Below are positions 55,135-63,754 of a stretch of DNA of 64,000 nucleotides, one piece after another. Where the stretch lies: assembly GCA_027620075.1 (NCBI GenBank), contig JAQCEY010000003.1, positions 186,001 to 250,000 on the forward strand, given 5' to 3'. Both the position numbers and the translations under genes were made by a program. The notes below the pieces were generated by a model. The model searched no databases. It saw nothing but the letters and a program-made list of their open reading frames with translations, and was not told the DNA's origin. Within the stretch, counting starts at the first letter, position 1. Each line of letters opens with the position of its first letter. Origin of the DNA: Pseudomonadota bacterium (GTDB taxonomy: Bacteria > Pseudomonadota > Alphaproteobacteria > Rickettsiales > UBA6187).

Positions 55135-57462
55135 TTAAGCCTGCATCGTTGATATTTTAGTGCATTTGAATTGCAGAACATCTTTCACCAAACTAACTGT
55201 TACAACGCCACCTTTAGATAATTTTCCGAATAATATCTCATCTGCCAGCGGTTTTTTAATCTGTTCGTTTATTATTCTTTCTAAAGGTCTTGCACCGTTC
55301 TTCGAGTCATAGCCGTTTTCGGCAAGGTGTTTCCTAACCTTCTTATTCATCTCTATCTTTACCGCTTTATCCGCAAGTTGCAACTGCAAATTAAGTATAA
55401 ATTTATCTACTACTTTTTCAACTACCTTAGGAGATAGCGGTGTAAACGGAATTATAGCATCAAGCCTGTTCCGAAATTCGGGAGAGAATGTTTTATTTAT
55501 AACATCGGAATCCTCACCGTTTCTATCAAAGCGACCGAATCCCATAGGTGCTTTGCTTACTTCCTCCGCACCGGCATTGGTGGTCATTATTATTATACTG
55601 TTGCGGAAATTCAAATTCTTGCCGTTATTATCGGTTATTCTTCCATAATCCATCATCTGCAACAAAAGGTTGTATATGTCGGGGTGAGCTTTTTCTATCT
55701 CGTCAAATAATATTACCGAATAAGGGTTTTTTTCTATAGCCTCGGTCAATATACCGGCTTTGTCATAACCTACATATCCCGGAGGTGCGCCTATTAACCT
55801 TGCTATCGAATGCTGCTCCAGATATTCCGACATATCTATTCTTACCAGCTCCATATCCATTATAAGTGCAAGCTGTGCCGCAAGTTCGGTTTTCCCCACC
55901 CCTGTAGGGCCTGAAAATAAATAACTGCCCATCGGTTTGATATTGTCCCTAAGACCTGCTCTTGACATTTTTATAGCGGTAGATAAAGACTCAATCGCAA
56001 GATCCTGTCCGAATATTATTTTCTTTAAACATGATTCGAGTTTCCTTAACTTTATACTCTCGTCCATTCCTACGTTGCGGATAGGGACTTTTGCTATTTT
56101 CGCAACTATGTTTTCAATATCGGATACACCTATTACCGCTTTCCTTTTTTCTTTCGGTGCAAGCTTTTGATGTGCGCCTGCTTCGTCTATTATATCTATT
56201 GCCTTATCAGGCAATCTTCTATTGCTGATATAGCGTCTTGAAAGGTCCACCGCAGATATGATAGCATCTTGAGTATAAGAAACACCATGATGTTCTTCAT
56301 AGTAAGGTTTTAAACCCTCAAGTATGGAAATACACATATCCCTTGTCGGCTCTTCAACGTCTATCCTTTGAAAACGTCTTATCAATGCCTGATCTTTTTC
56401 AAAGTGGCTGTGATATTCCATATAAGTTGTAGAGCCTATACATTTGAACTCGCCCCTTGCTAAGGCCGGTTTTAAAAGATTGCCGGCATCTAAAGAGCCG
56501 CCGCTTGTAGAGCCGGCTCCTACTATGGTGTGTATTTCATCAATAAATATTATGGCATGGGGTAATTTTTCTATTTCGGCAATTACAGATTTTATCCTTT
56601 CTTCAAAGTCACCGCGGTATTTTGTACCGGCAAGTAACGACCCCATATCCAGAGCGAATATAACCGCTTTTTTCAAAATCCCCGGAACCTGCCCCTTCGA
56701 TATTTTTAGTGCAAGACCTTCTACAAGAGCGGTTTTCCCCACACCGGGTTCACCGACAAATAACGGGTTATTCTTGGTTCGCCTGCATAGAATTTCAATC
56801 GTCCTTTGCACCTCTTCTTCCCTGCCGATAAGAATATCTACCTTGCCGGCCTCTGCCTTTTTGTTCAGGTTAATACAATATTGTGACAATGCGCTGTTAT
56901 TATCTTTTTCGGTATTTACGGTAGACGGCGATACGGTAGGCTTAGGTTCATGTGCCTTCTCAAAAAGCTTTTTCGGAAATTCATCAAACAAGCCCTGCTC
57001 GTCATCGTTATAATCATCACCCTCGTCAGCGAATTTAATCACACCGTGCGATATATAGTTAATTACATCAAGATACGTAATTCCCTGTCCCTTTAAAAAA
57101 AAGACGGCATGTGATTCATGCTCGCCGAACATCTCTGCCAATACGTTCGCACCCGTCACTATCTTGCTGTTAGCCGAATGTGCATGTATCGCCGCCCTAT
57201 GAATTACTCTTTGGAAACCGGCAGTGGGCTTTACGTCCGTGTTGTTCTCAACAACTAACGCCTCAAGGTCATTGCCTAAAAAATGCTTTAACTCCTCGCA
57301 TAATGAAGGAAGGCTTCCCCCACACCCGTTAAGTACTGCACATGCGTCCGGATCTTCAGTCAATGCCAGCAATAAATGTTCTAAAGTAGCGTATTCGTGC
57401 GAACATTTATGAGCCAGCGTTAATGCTCTGTGCAAACTTAATTCAAGGTTTTTTGATAGCAT
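55135..57462 (-). CDS. clpA: ATP-dependent protease ATPase subunit ClpA
   Basis: 775 residues. The N domain (SLHRALTLAHKCSHEYATLE HL-type helices) is followed by AAA-1 (GEPGVGKTALVEGLA; ALDMGSLLAGTKYRGDFEER) and AAA-2 (SGPTGVGKTELAAQLA; GAPPGYVGYDKAG). The first D-loop and arginine-finger regions look normal. It unfolds proteins for ClpP. No clpS is next to it; instead an unrelated gene overlaps its 5' end by 20 bases. Confidence 0.96.
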   Translation of the reverse strand: MLSKNLELSLHRALTLAHKCSHEYATLEHLLLALTEDPDACAVLNGCGGSLPSLCEELKHFLGNDLEALVVENNTDVKPTAGFQRVIHRAAIHAHSANSKIVTGANVLAEMFGEHESHAVFFLKGQGITYLDVINYISHGVIKFADEGDDYNDDEQGLFDEFPKKLFEKAHEPKPTVSPSTVNTEKDNNSALSQYCINLNKKAEAGKVDILIGREEEVQRTIEILCRRTKNNPLFVGEPGVGKTALVEGLALKISKGQVPGILKKAVIFALDMGSLLAGTKYRGDFEERIKSVIAEIEKLPHAIIFIDEIHTIVGAGSTSGGSLDAGNLLKPALARGEFKCIGSTTYMEYHSHFEKDQALIRRFQRIDVEEPTRDMCISILEGLKPYYEEHHGVSYTQDAIISAVDLSRRYISNRRLPDKAIDIIDEAGAHQKLAPKEKRKAVIGVSDIENIVAKIAKVPIRNVGMDESIKLRKLESCLKKIIFGQDLAIESLSTAIKMSRAGLRDNIKPMGSYLFSGPTGVGKTELAAQLALIMDMELVRIDMSEYLEQHSIARLIGAPPGYVGYDKAGILTEAIEKNPYSVILFDEIEKAHPDIYNLLLQMMDYGRITDNNGKNLNFRNSIIIMTTNAGAEEVSKAPMGFGRFDRNGEDSDVINKTFSPEFRNRLDAIIPFTPLSPKVVEKVVDKFILNLQLQLADKAVKIEMNKKVRKHLAENGYDSKNGARPLERIINEQIKKPLADEILFGKLSKGGVVTVSLVKDVLQFKCTKISTMQA

Positions 57463-57877
57463 TACTTTCGCCCCTTCTAAGTGATATGTTAAGAGTTATT
57501 CCACTTTCAAATGCACTTTCGTTAGCAAATAATATCTTTGTCTCTGCAACATCCTTGGTATAATTCTTCAATATGATGCGGTCGGTCTTGGAAAATATTT
57601 TTAATTCGTTTGATATCTGTTTGTTGTCTTTGTGGAAAACTTCCGATAACAGGTAATATACAAAACTGTTAGACTCATTTTTATTACCTGTTTCGTTCTT
57701 TATAATAATGTCATAGAAAGAAGGGTAATGTGAGCTGTAATGAATATTTTTTATAATATTACTTATACATTCTGAAAATTTATTTTTATCATAATTCATA
57801 ATATAAACACTCAATCTAAGTATATCCCAGAACCAATTATAACCAACATTCCTTACTAAATTGTTAACGTGGTTCAT
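57443..57877 (-). CDS. Hypothetical protein upstream of clpA, 144 aa
   Basis: A helical N-terminal half (VGYNWFWDILRLSVYIMNYD, KFSECISNIIKNIHYSSHYP) is followed by a mixed second half. It does not match ClpS (no NDDxT or H-x-x-G motif) or any adaptor I know. It overlaps the clpA start by 20 bases, so it is expressed ahead of clpA. An internal start at MNYDKNKF is possible. Position suggests, without proof, a link to ClpA. Confidence 0.55.
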   Translation of the reverse strand: MNHVNNLVRNVGYNWFWDILRLSVYIMNYDKNKFSECISNIIKNIHYSSHYPSFYDIIIKNETGNKNESNSFVYYLLSEVFHKDNKQISNELKIFSKTDRIILKNYTKDVAETKILFANESAFESGITLNISLRRGESNAIKKP

Positions 57878-58203
57878 GATAATTTAACCGAGACTAAAAA
57901 GACTCAGGCTTCGTTGACACTATTGAGACTTCTGCAGAATGACATGTTCAACCACTAAACTTATAGTTGTGAAAACAATTAACCGTACATACCGATGATA
58001 AATCCGCATACTAATTGAATAATCAATATGCACAACACTTTAACGAATAATGTATATTTAAACAATCGTTATACAACTCTAGGTAGTTAAAAGCGGCATC
58101 TATAAGCCTTATTGTAATAAAAATGTTAGTAATTTATTAAGGTTTTGAATGTATAATGATTTTAGATTTGAAATAAAATTTCATTTTTTGGTTTAGGGGA
58201 TAA
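57878..58203. other. Divergent intergenic region between the 144-aa gene and DUF2336 genes
   Basis: About 325 bp without a gene. The left part contains a piece similar to the small dispersed repeats (GACTTCTGCAGAATGACATG, then GTTCAACCACTAAAC, compare the arm of the 141-bp element). The right part is plain AT-rich sequence. No clear promoter pair was found. Confidence 0.4.
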
Positions 58204-59256
58204 ATGCAAGCAAAAAAGAGAATTTTATCTGAAGTTGATATTGATGCACTGCTAAAAAGTCCGAAAGATATCAAGTTGGATATAATAAAGAAAATAGGTA
58301 AATATTATACCGCAGGCAGTTTTTCAGATGAACAAAAAAAGGCCGCCGAGAAGATAATATCTACCATCGCCGATAGTGAGTCGGATGAGCAGGTCAGGCA
58401 GGCTATGTCCGAGTCCATCAAAAATTCTAATGACATTCCTCATAAAATAGTAATGCATCTGGCGGAAGACGTTACTATCGTATCCATACCGGTATTGGAA
58501 TTTTCTCCTGTTCTTACAGATGAAAACCTTATCTATATAATACAAAAAACAGATGACATTGAAAAAGAAAAAAGCATTTCTAAAAGGGTTAATGTTTCGC
58601 AAGTAGTATCAAATGCCCTGATAGATAAGAAGCATGAGCCTGTTATAGTAACATTGCTGCGTAATAAAAGCTCACGTGTGCCTGACAAGGGTTATGAGGA
58701 TATCATAAAAATCTTTGCCCATAAAAAATCAATTATGGAAGAAGTCATGCAGCGTCCTAAAGTGCCTTTATATATAGTACGTGATGCTGCTCGAAAAATG
58801 TCGCCGGATAATACGAATGATACGGTAGAGAATAATGCCGACATGGAATATAACAGCTTTATAAAGCGAGCAAGGGAAAAAGGTATTAACGATGATATAA
58901 TGCCGATTTATGCTTTATGTAAGGGAAGTTTTAAGCTGTTTAAATTATGTGTGGCAAGAAATATTTACATACCGGTTGTAAATATTTCAAAGCTACTTAA
59001 TAATGACGAAAGCGGTGAAAAATTCGATATCATATATCAAAGGGCAAACCTGCCGGAGAAACTTCATAGTTCTAGCAAGGTACTGTTTTTGGTATTAAGG
59101 GATTTCAGTGAAGATATTGATACCGAAATATCAAGCCTGACTGAATCGGAAGCTAAAAGAGTAATAAATAATATGATAATGCTCGCAGAAGAAATGGATG
59201 TTACCGAAAATCTTGAGTATCTGGTGTCATTAATCAATATTGGGGTAAATAAGTAA
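58204..59256 (+). CDS. DUF2336 family protein 1, 350 aa
   Basis: A helical-repeat protein with the DUF2336 pattern typical of alphaproteobacteria: VDIDALLKSPKDIKLDIIKK, DEQKKAAEKIISTIADSES, ILEFSPVLTDENLIYIIQKT and a KRVNVSQVVSNALI block. No signal or TM. DUF2336 proteins are uncharacterised HEAT-like proteins. GGGG lies upstream of the ATG. It is the first of a tandem pair. Confidence 0.85.
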   Translation: MQAKKRILSEVDIDALLKSPKDIKLDIIKKIGKYYTAGSFSDEQKKAAEKIISTIADSESDEQVRQAMSESIKNSNDIPHKIVMHLAEDVTIVSIPVLEFSPVLTDENLIYIIQKTDDIEKEKSISKRVNVSQVVSNALIDKKHEPVIVTLLRNKSSRVPDKGYEDIIKIFAHKKSIMEEVMQRPKVPLYIVRDAARKMSPDNTNDTVENNADMEYNSFIKRAREKGINDDIMPIYALCKGSFKLFKLCVARNIYIPVVNISKLLNNDESGEKFDIIYQRANLPEKLHSSSKVLFLVLRDFSEDIDTEISSLTESEAKRVINNMIMLAEEMDVTENLEYLVSLINIGVNK

Positions 59257-59283
59257 TTAAAGCCTGAGGAATAAAAGTTTGTT

Positions 59284-60351
59284 ATGAGTGCAGAAAAAAA
59301 TATAGTATCTCATGTAGATATTGAATTGCTTTTAAATAGTCCTTTAGAAGCAAAAATAGACGTAATAAAAAAAATAGGTAAGTATTACACTGAGGGAAGT
59401 CTGTCCATTCAACAAAAAGAGGCTGTAGAAAGAATACTAAGTACACTTATAAAAGAATCCGATACTCAGGTTAAACAAGGAATATCCGAGTCTATAAAAA
59501 GTGCGTCAAACGCTTCAAATGAACTTGTTATGCAGTTGGCTCAGGATATTGATATTGTTGCAATACCTATATTGGAATTCTCAAAAGCCTTAACCGATGA
59601 AAACCTAATCTATATAATAGAAAGAACCGATGACATTGAAAAACAAAAAATCATATCAAAACGTGAAGCGGTTTCAGAGGGTGTTTCGGAGGCACTTATA
59701 CATAAAGGACATGAAGACGTTGTAGTTACTTTATTAAATAACAAAGGAGCTGCAGTTTCAGAAGACGGATATAAAGAGATAGTTGAAAAATTCCCTGAGG
59801 TAAAGAATATCCTTGGTTCAATAAAACAAAGGGCAAAAGTACCTTTAAGTATTCTCAAGACCGTTAAAGAAAAGCTTATTGTAGAGGGTGATGAACAAGA
59901 TATTGATAATAAGAAATCCAAGCAAGATGTCGATAAGGAATATTACCAGTTTACGCAAGTTATCAAAAAACGTGGTGTGCAGGATAATATAGCTCCGATT
60001 TATGCTTTATGTATGGGTAACATAAAGCTTTTCGAAACATGTGTTGCAAGAAAGTTAAAAGCACCAGTTATGAATGTCAGAAAAATACTGGATAGTGATG
60101 CATCAAATAGTTTTAGTGAACTTTATAAAAGAGTGGGACTGCCGGATAACCTGTTTGATTCTACCGAAACACTACTTTGTGTTCTCAATAACCTTAGCGA
60201 AGAGCTTCCGGGTACAGGTGTAAAGCTCTCGGACAGGGATTCAAAAAGAATCATCACAAATATGCTTATGTTCGATGAAGAGGAAGGCGGTATAGAAAAT
60301 ATCGAATATATAATAACCCTTATAAAAAGCACCGTAGAAGGGAATGGTTAA
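59284..60351 (+). CDS. DUF2336 family protein 2, 355 aa
   Basis: A close paralogue of the preceding protein over its whole length (VDIELLLNSPLEAKIDVIKK; ILEFSKALTDENLIYIIERT; KREAVSEGVSEALIHKGHED). Twenty-seven bp separate the two genes, so they form one operon made by duplication. Its stop overlaps the convergent tsaB stop by four bases. Confidence 0.85.
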   Translation: MSAEKNIVSHVDIELLLNSPLEAKIDVIKKIGKYYTEGSLSIQQKEAVERILSTLIKESDTQVKQGISESIKSASNASNELVMQLAQDIDIVAIPILEFSKALTDENLIYIIERTDDIEKQKIISKREAVSEGVSEALIHKGHEDVVVTLLNNKGAAVSEDGYKEIVEKFPEVKNILGSIKQRAKVPLSILKTVKEKLIVEGDEQDIDNKKSKQDVDKEYYQFTQVIKKRGVQDNIAPIYALCMGNIKLFETCVARKLKAPVMNVRKILDSDASNSFSELYKRVGLPDNLFDSTETLLCVLNNLSEELPGTGVKLSDRDSKRIITNMLMFDEEEGGIENIEYIITLIKSTVEGNG

Positions 60352-61016
60352 GACGATTGCTTTTTAGCGTCCGGTTTCCTTATATAAAGAGGAGAGATAA
60401 TTTTCGGATAATCATTAGCCTTGAATTTTTTATATGCGGCATATGCTATAGATACCGATTCAGATGCTGCGTTCTTGTTAATGATTTTATAATCGCAGTT
60501 ATTTTCCGACAGTATATCCGCTACAAGCATACTGCCGTTACCGGTTAATATGATTTCATTGTTTTTATTGAACTTGATTATTTGGTCGTAGCTAATTAAT
60601 TCCGGTTCGGTCAGAGGTTCTAGATTTGTGCCAAAAAGCTGTGTATATAGCTGCTTCCTTTTGGCATCTAGTACGACAAGTATATCCCTTTTGTTATTTT
60701 TAAGGTCAAGCTGCATGGCAACAGACTCAAAGCTTGTGACAGGTACTATAGGCGTTCCGGTTACAAGGTTAATACCCTTTACACCCGATAGCCCTATCCT
60801 GACACCCGTAAAGCTACCCGGACCTATATTTACCGCTATAGCATCTAGCTCTTTATAATTAGTGCCGCCGTTTTTTAGTACGGTCCGGATTAGCGATATC
60901 ATTTGTTCGGCTTGTTTGCCGGACTCGGTCTGAGTAATTTCACAGGCAATATTGCCGTCTTTTAGCAGTGAAACGGAACAGTCGCCGTGAGTAGTGTCTA
61001 CAGAAAGAATTTTCAT
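60348..61016 (-). CDS. tsaB: tRNA threonylcarbamoyladenosine biosynthesis protein TsaB
   Basis: 222 residues of the ASKHA-fold TsaB/YeaZ family: MKILSVDTTHGDCSVSLL, AEQMISLIRTVLKNGGTNYK, VNIGPGSFTGVRIGLSGVKG and PEKISPLYIRKPDAKK-type end. It helps TsaD make t6A37 in tRNAs reading ANN codons. It is divergent from the pterin dehydratase gene. Confidence 0.93.
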   Translation of the reverse strand: MKILSVDTTHGDCSVSLLKDGNIACEITQTESGKQAEQMISLIRTVLKNGGTNYKELDAIAVNIGPGSFTGVRIGLSGVKGINLVTGTPIVPVTSFESVAMQLDLKNNKRDILVVLDAKRKQLYTQLFGTNLEPLTEPELISYDQIIKFNKNNEIILTGNGSMLVADILSENNCDYKIINKNAASESVSIAYAAYKKFKANDYPKIISPLYIRKPDAKKQSS

Positions 61017-61103
61017 ATTGTATAAAGAACAAAAAATAAAAATTGGAAAATAGTATAGTTTTTATATAGTAACGTATAATTAATTTCAATCAGAGTATTT
61101 TTC

Positions 61104-61430
61104 ATGGCGTTTTCAAACAAAAAATGTGTTCCTTGTGAAGGGGGAGTCAAGCCGTTATCTCAAAATGAAGTAAAGAAGCTTTTAAGTGAAATCGAAGGCT
61201 GGCAGACAAATGCCGAATTTAATTCGATTCTAAAAGATATCAAATTCAGGAATTTTGAACAGGCATTGGAATTTGTCAATAAAGTAGGAAAAATAGCGGA
61301 AGAACAAAACCATCACCCCGATATTAAAATGGGCTGGGGATATTGTAGTATAACCTTGCAAACCCACTCCATAGGCGGTCTGCATGAAAATGACTTTATT
61401 GTTGCAGCTAAAATAAACGAGATAAAATAG
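61104..61430 (+). CDS. phhB: 4a-hydroxytetrahydrobiopterin dehydratase (PCD/DCoH)
   Basis: 108 residues, family length. CEGGVKPLSQNEVKKLLSEI then GWQTNAE and NFEQALEFVNKVGKIAEEQN followed by HHPDIKMGWG give the full PCD signature with the two active-site His. It dehydrates 4a-hydroxypterins from aromatic-acid hydroxylases, although the alphaproteobacterial role is often unclear. It overlaps the next gene's GTG start by one base. Confidence 0.93.
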   Translation: MAFSNKKCVPCEGGVKPLSQNEVKKLLSEIEGWQTNAEFNSILKDIKFRNFEQALEFVNKVGKIAEEQNHHPDIKMGWGYCSITLQTHSIGGLHENDFIVAAKINEIK

Positions 61431-61984
61431 TGGAACTTATTGAGATAAAACCTGAAGAATATAATGTTCAAACGGACATAGTATATGCTACCGACAGGAA
61501 CGTTACCGGCAAAGCTATATATAAGAACGGTTACTGTTTTTTACACACGGATGCGGCGGCGGCTTTAAAAAAAGCCTCAGAATTTGCAAATAAAATAGGT
61601 TATAAAATAAAAATATTCGATGCATTTCGACCCCTTGAAGCCCAATGGGCATTATGGAATAAATTTCCCGACCCTGAATTTGTTTCAGATCCACAAAACG
61701 GTGTTACCCCTCATTGTAGAGGTATTGCGGTTGATATGACGCTGGTTGATGCTAATTTAAAAGAGCTTGATATGGGAACGGAATTTGACGCTTTTACTCC
61801 GCTGTCACATCACGGAAATCAGGAAGTTAGTATTGAAGCACAAAAAAACAGATACGTTTTAATGGGAATAATGGCGGTGTCCGGTTGGAAGCATAATCCT
61901 AACGAGTGGTGGCACTATCAGCTACCTTTTCATGAGAAATATAAAAAATATACTGATATTGAAGCAAAAACTTGTATAATTTAA
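61430..61984 (+). CDS. ddpX: VanX/DdpX-like D-Ala-D-Ala dipeptidase
   Basis: 184 residues, starting with GTG in the overlap TAGTG. The zinc-peptidase pattern is visible: IKIFDAFRPLEAQWALWN, TPHCRGIAVDM (His and Asp ligands) and NEWWHYQLP (Glu catalytic, His ligand). Family members cut D-Ala-D-Ala in cell-wall recycling or vancomycin resistance. It stands outside any van cluster. The coupling to the pterin dehydratase is probably just operon packing. Confidence 0.88.
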   Translation: MELIEIKPEEYNVQTDIVYATDRNVTGKAIYKNGYCFLHTDAAAALKKASEFANKIGYKIKIFDAFRPLEAQWALWNKFPDPEFVSDPQNGVTPHCRGIAVDMTLVDANLKELDMGTEFDAFTPLSHHGNQEVSIEAQKNRYVLMGIMAVSGWKHNPNEWWHYQLPFHEKYKKYTDIEAKTCII

Positions 61985-62050
61985 TAATATGTTAATAAAG
62001 TTTGTTTATTGTGTTTATTGTGGGTATTATATAGTTTCTTAGCATAAAGA

Positions 62051-62068
62051 TTTAAAGCCCGCTTTAAA
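62051..62068. promoter_or_regulatory. Palindrome upstream of virB8
   Basis: TTTAAAGCCCGCTTTAAA is an 8-bp inverted repeat around a 2-bp centre, about 95 bp before the virB8 ATG. It could be an operator for the virB8-virB9-virB10 unit or a weak terminator of the previous one. Confidence 0.4.
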
Positions 62069-62162
62069 AAGGTAAATCTGTTTTTATTGCTAGAGCGAAA
62101 TAAATATTGTAACATAAGGGTGTTTTAATAACTCACATTTATATTAAGAAAGGTAAATCTTA

Positions 62163-62933
62163 ATGTTTTTTAAAAAAAAGAAACAAGACGAATCAATCGC
62201 AGCGAGTAAAAACTGGTATGAGGACAGATATCAAACTGTTGTTGTACAAAGAAACTTTCTGGTCATTTTAATATTGATATCAACTGTCGGGATTATTATA
62301 TCTACCCTCGGTATCATTGAGGTTACCTCAAGCAAGAAAATAGAACCTTTTGTTATCGAGATTGAGGAAAAAACCGGTATAACTAACGTTATAAGACCTT
62401 TCCTGCGTGAAAGAATCGGTCAGGAAGAGGCTCTGAAGCGTTACTTCCTATTCCAATATGTGCAGGCACGAGAAGGTTATAACCCATCCACATATAAAGA
62501 TGATTACTATAAAAAGGTAAGGCTTTTATCGAACCAAGCGTCTTATACCTCTTTCAGGGAAAATTTGAGATCCGGAGAGATAGACGATATACAATCATCG
62601 ATACGGTCGCGTGGCTCAAGAAGGGATATTGAAGTATTATCAATCAATGACAGGTCGAATTTGAATCTCCAAAAAGGTAAAGATAAAAACGTGGTTATGA
62701 CTTATCTTGTTAATTTTAAGGCAACAACCACAGTATCAAGGGGCAAGACCTTAACGAGAAGATATAGTGCAATAATAGATTTTCAATTTGAGGATCTTGA
62801 AAATACATTAGCGGAACTAAGTATCAATCCGTTAGGATTTCAGGTAACAAGATATGCCGTAAACCCTGATACTTATTATGAGACCGAGGATGTTTTGAGT
62901 ACTGTTCCGAGTGAATCTGCGGTCGGTCAATAA
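62163..62933 (+). CDS. virB8: T4SS inner-membrane protein VirB8
   Basis: 256 residues. A cytoplasmic N-terminus (WYEDRYQTVVVQRN), a TM segment (FLVILILISTVGIIISTLGI), then the NTF2-like periplasmic domain with VIRPFLRERIGQEEALKRYF and LAELSINPLGFQVTRYAVNP. It is an inner-membrane scaffold of the T4SS. AAAGG lies upstream. virB9 begins after 53 bp. Confidence 0.94.
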   Translation: MFFKKKKQDESIAASKNWYEDRYQTVVVQRNFLVILILISTVGIIISTLGIIEVTSSKKIEPFVIEIEEKTGITNVIRPFLRERIGQEEALKRYFLFQYVQAREGYNPSTYKDDYYKKVRLLSNQASYTSFRENLRSGEIDDIQSSIRSRGSRRDIEVLSINDRSNLNLQKGKDKNVVMTYLVNFKATTTVSRGKTLTRRYSAIIDFQFEDLENTLAELSINPLGFQVTRYAVNPDTYYETEDVLSTVPSESAVGQ

Positions 62934-62986
62934 TTAAGAGATGATTTTATAAATTATATATAACTTAGCGTGAAGGTGAAAAAAGG

Positions 62987-63751
62987 ATGAAAAATAATAT
63001 ATATAAATTTTTAATCATAGTATGTGCTGTTTTTTACAGTGATTCGGTCGCATACGGTAAAACACCTATAACTACGGATAGTAGGATAAAAACCTTTGTC
63101 TATAATGAGAACGAGGTTTTTCATGTTACGGTGCAGTACGGATACCAGTCTAATATAGAGTTTGCTAAGAATGAAGAAATAGAAACTATTTCAATAGGTA
63201 ATAACTATTCTTGGAAAATAACTCCTGTTGATCGCCGCCTGTTCATAAAGGCTATAGAGGGTGATGCACAGACTAATATGACCGTAATAACCAACAAGAG
63301 AACTTATCAGTTCGAGTTACAGTCTAAATATCCCGATGATAATCTTGATGAAGATCTTGTGTATGTGGTACGCTTTTTCTATCCTTTAGAAGACCTTGAT
63401 AAACCGAAGGTCGAAATTGTCGATATGAACATGGATATCGGTAAATATACGCCGGAAACAGTCGAGGTGTATCAGCCGGTTGTAAAAAAAGAAGAATATA
63501 ATTTTAATTACACCTTGACGGGACCTGAGGATTTTGCTCCGGTCAAGGTATTTGATGACGGTCAAAGTACATATTTACAATTCCGTAACAATAATGCCGT
63601 AGTTCCTAAGTTGTTTACGGTTTCAAATGACGGAAAAGAAGAAAGAGCCACCTATTCCAGAGAGGGAGATTATATCGTAGTAAAGCAGTTAATCGATAGA
63701 CTGGCGTTAAGGATGAATGACGATGTTGTTTATATTTATAATGAGGGGTAA
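62987..63751 (+). CDS. virB9: T4SS outer-membrane complex protein VirB9
   Basis: 254 residues. A signal peptide (ending SVAYG) is followed by the VirB9 N-domain (ETISIGNNYSWKITPVDRRL FIKAI-type strands) and the C-domain (LTGPEDFAPVKVFDDGQSTY, LPKLFTV-like VVPKLFTVSNDGKEE, YIVVKQLIDRLALR). It pairs with VirB7/VirB10 in the core complex. virB10 starts three bases after its stop. Confidence 0.94.
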   Translation: MKNNIYKFLIIVCAVFYSDSVAYGKTPITTDSRIKTFVYNENEVFHVTVQYGYQSNIEFAKNEEIETISIGNNYSWKITPVDRRLFIKAIEGDAQTNMTVITNKRTYQFELQSKYPDDNLDEDLVYVVRFFYPLEDLDKPKVEIVDMNMDIGKYTPETVEVYQPVVKKEEYNFNYTLTGPEDFAPVKVFDDGQSTYLQFRNNNAVVPKLFTVSNDGKEERATYSREGDYIVVKQLIDRLALRMNDDVVYIYNEG

Positions 63752-63754
63752 TAA

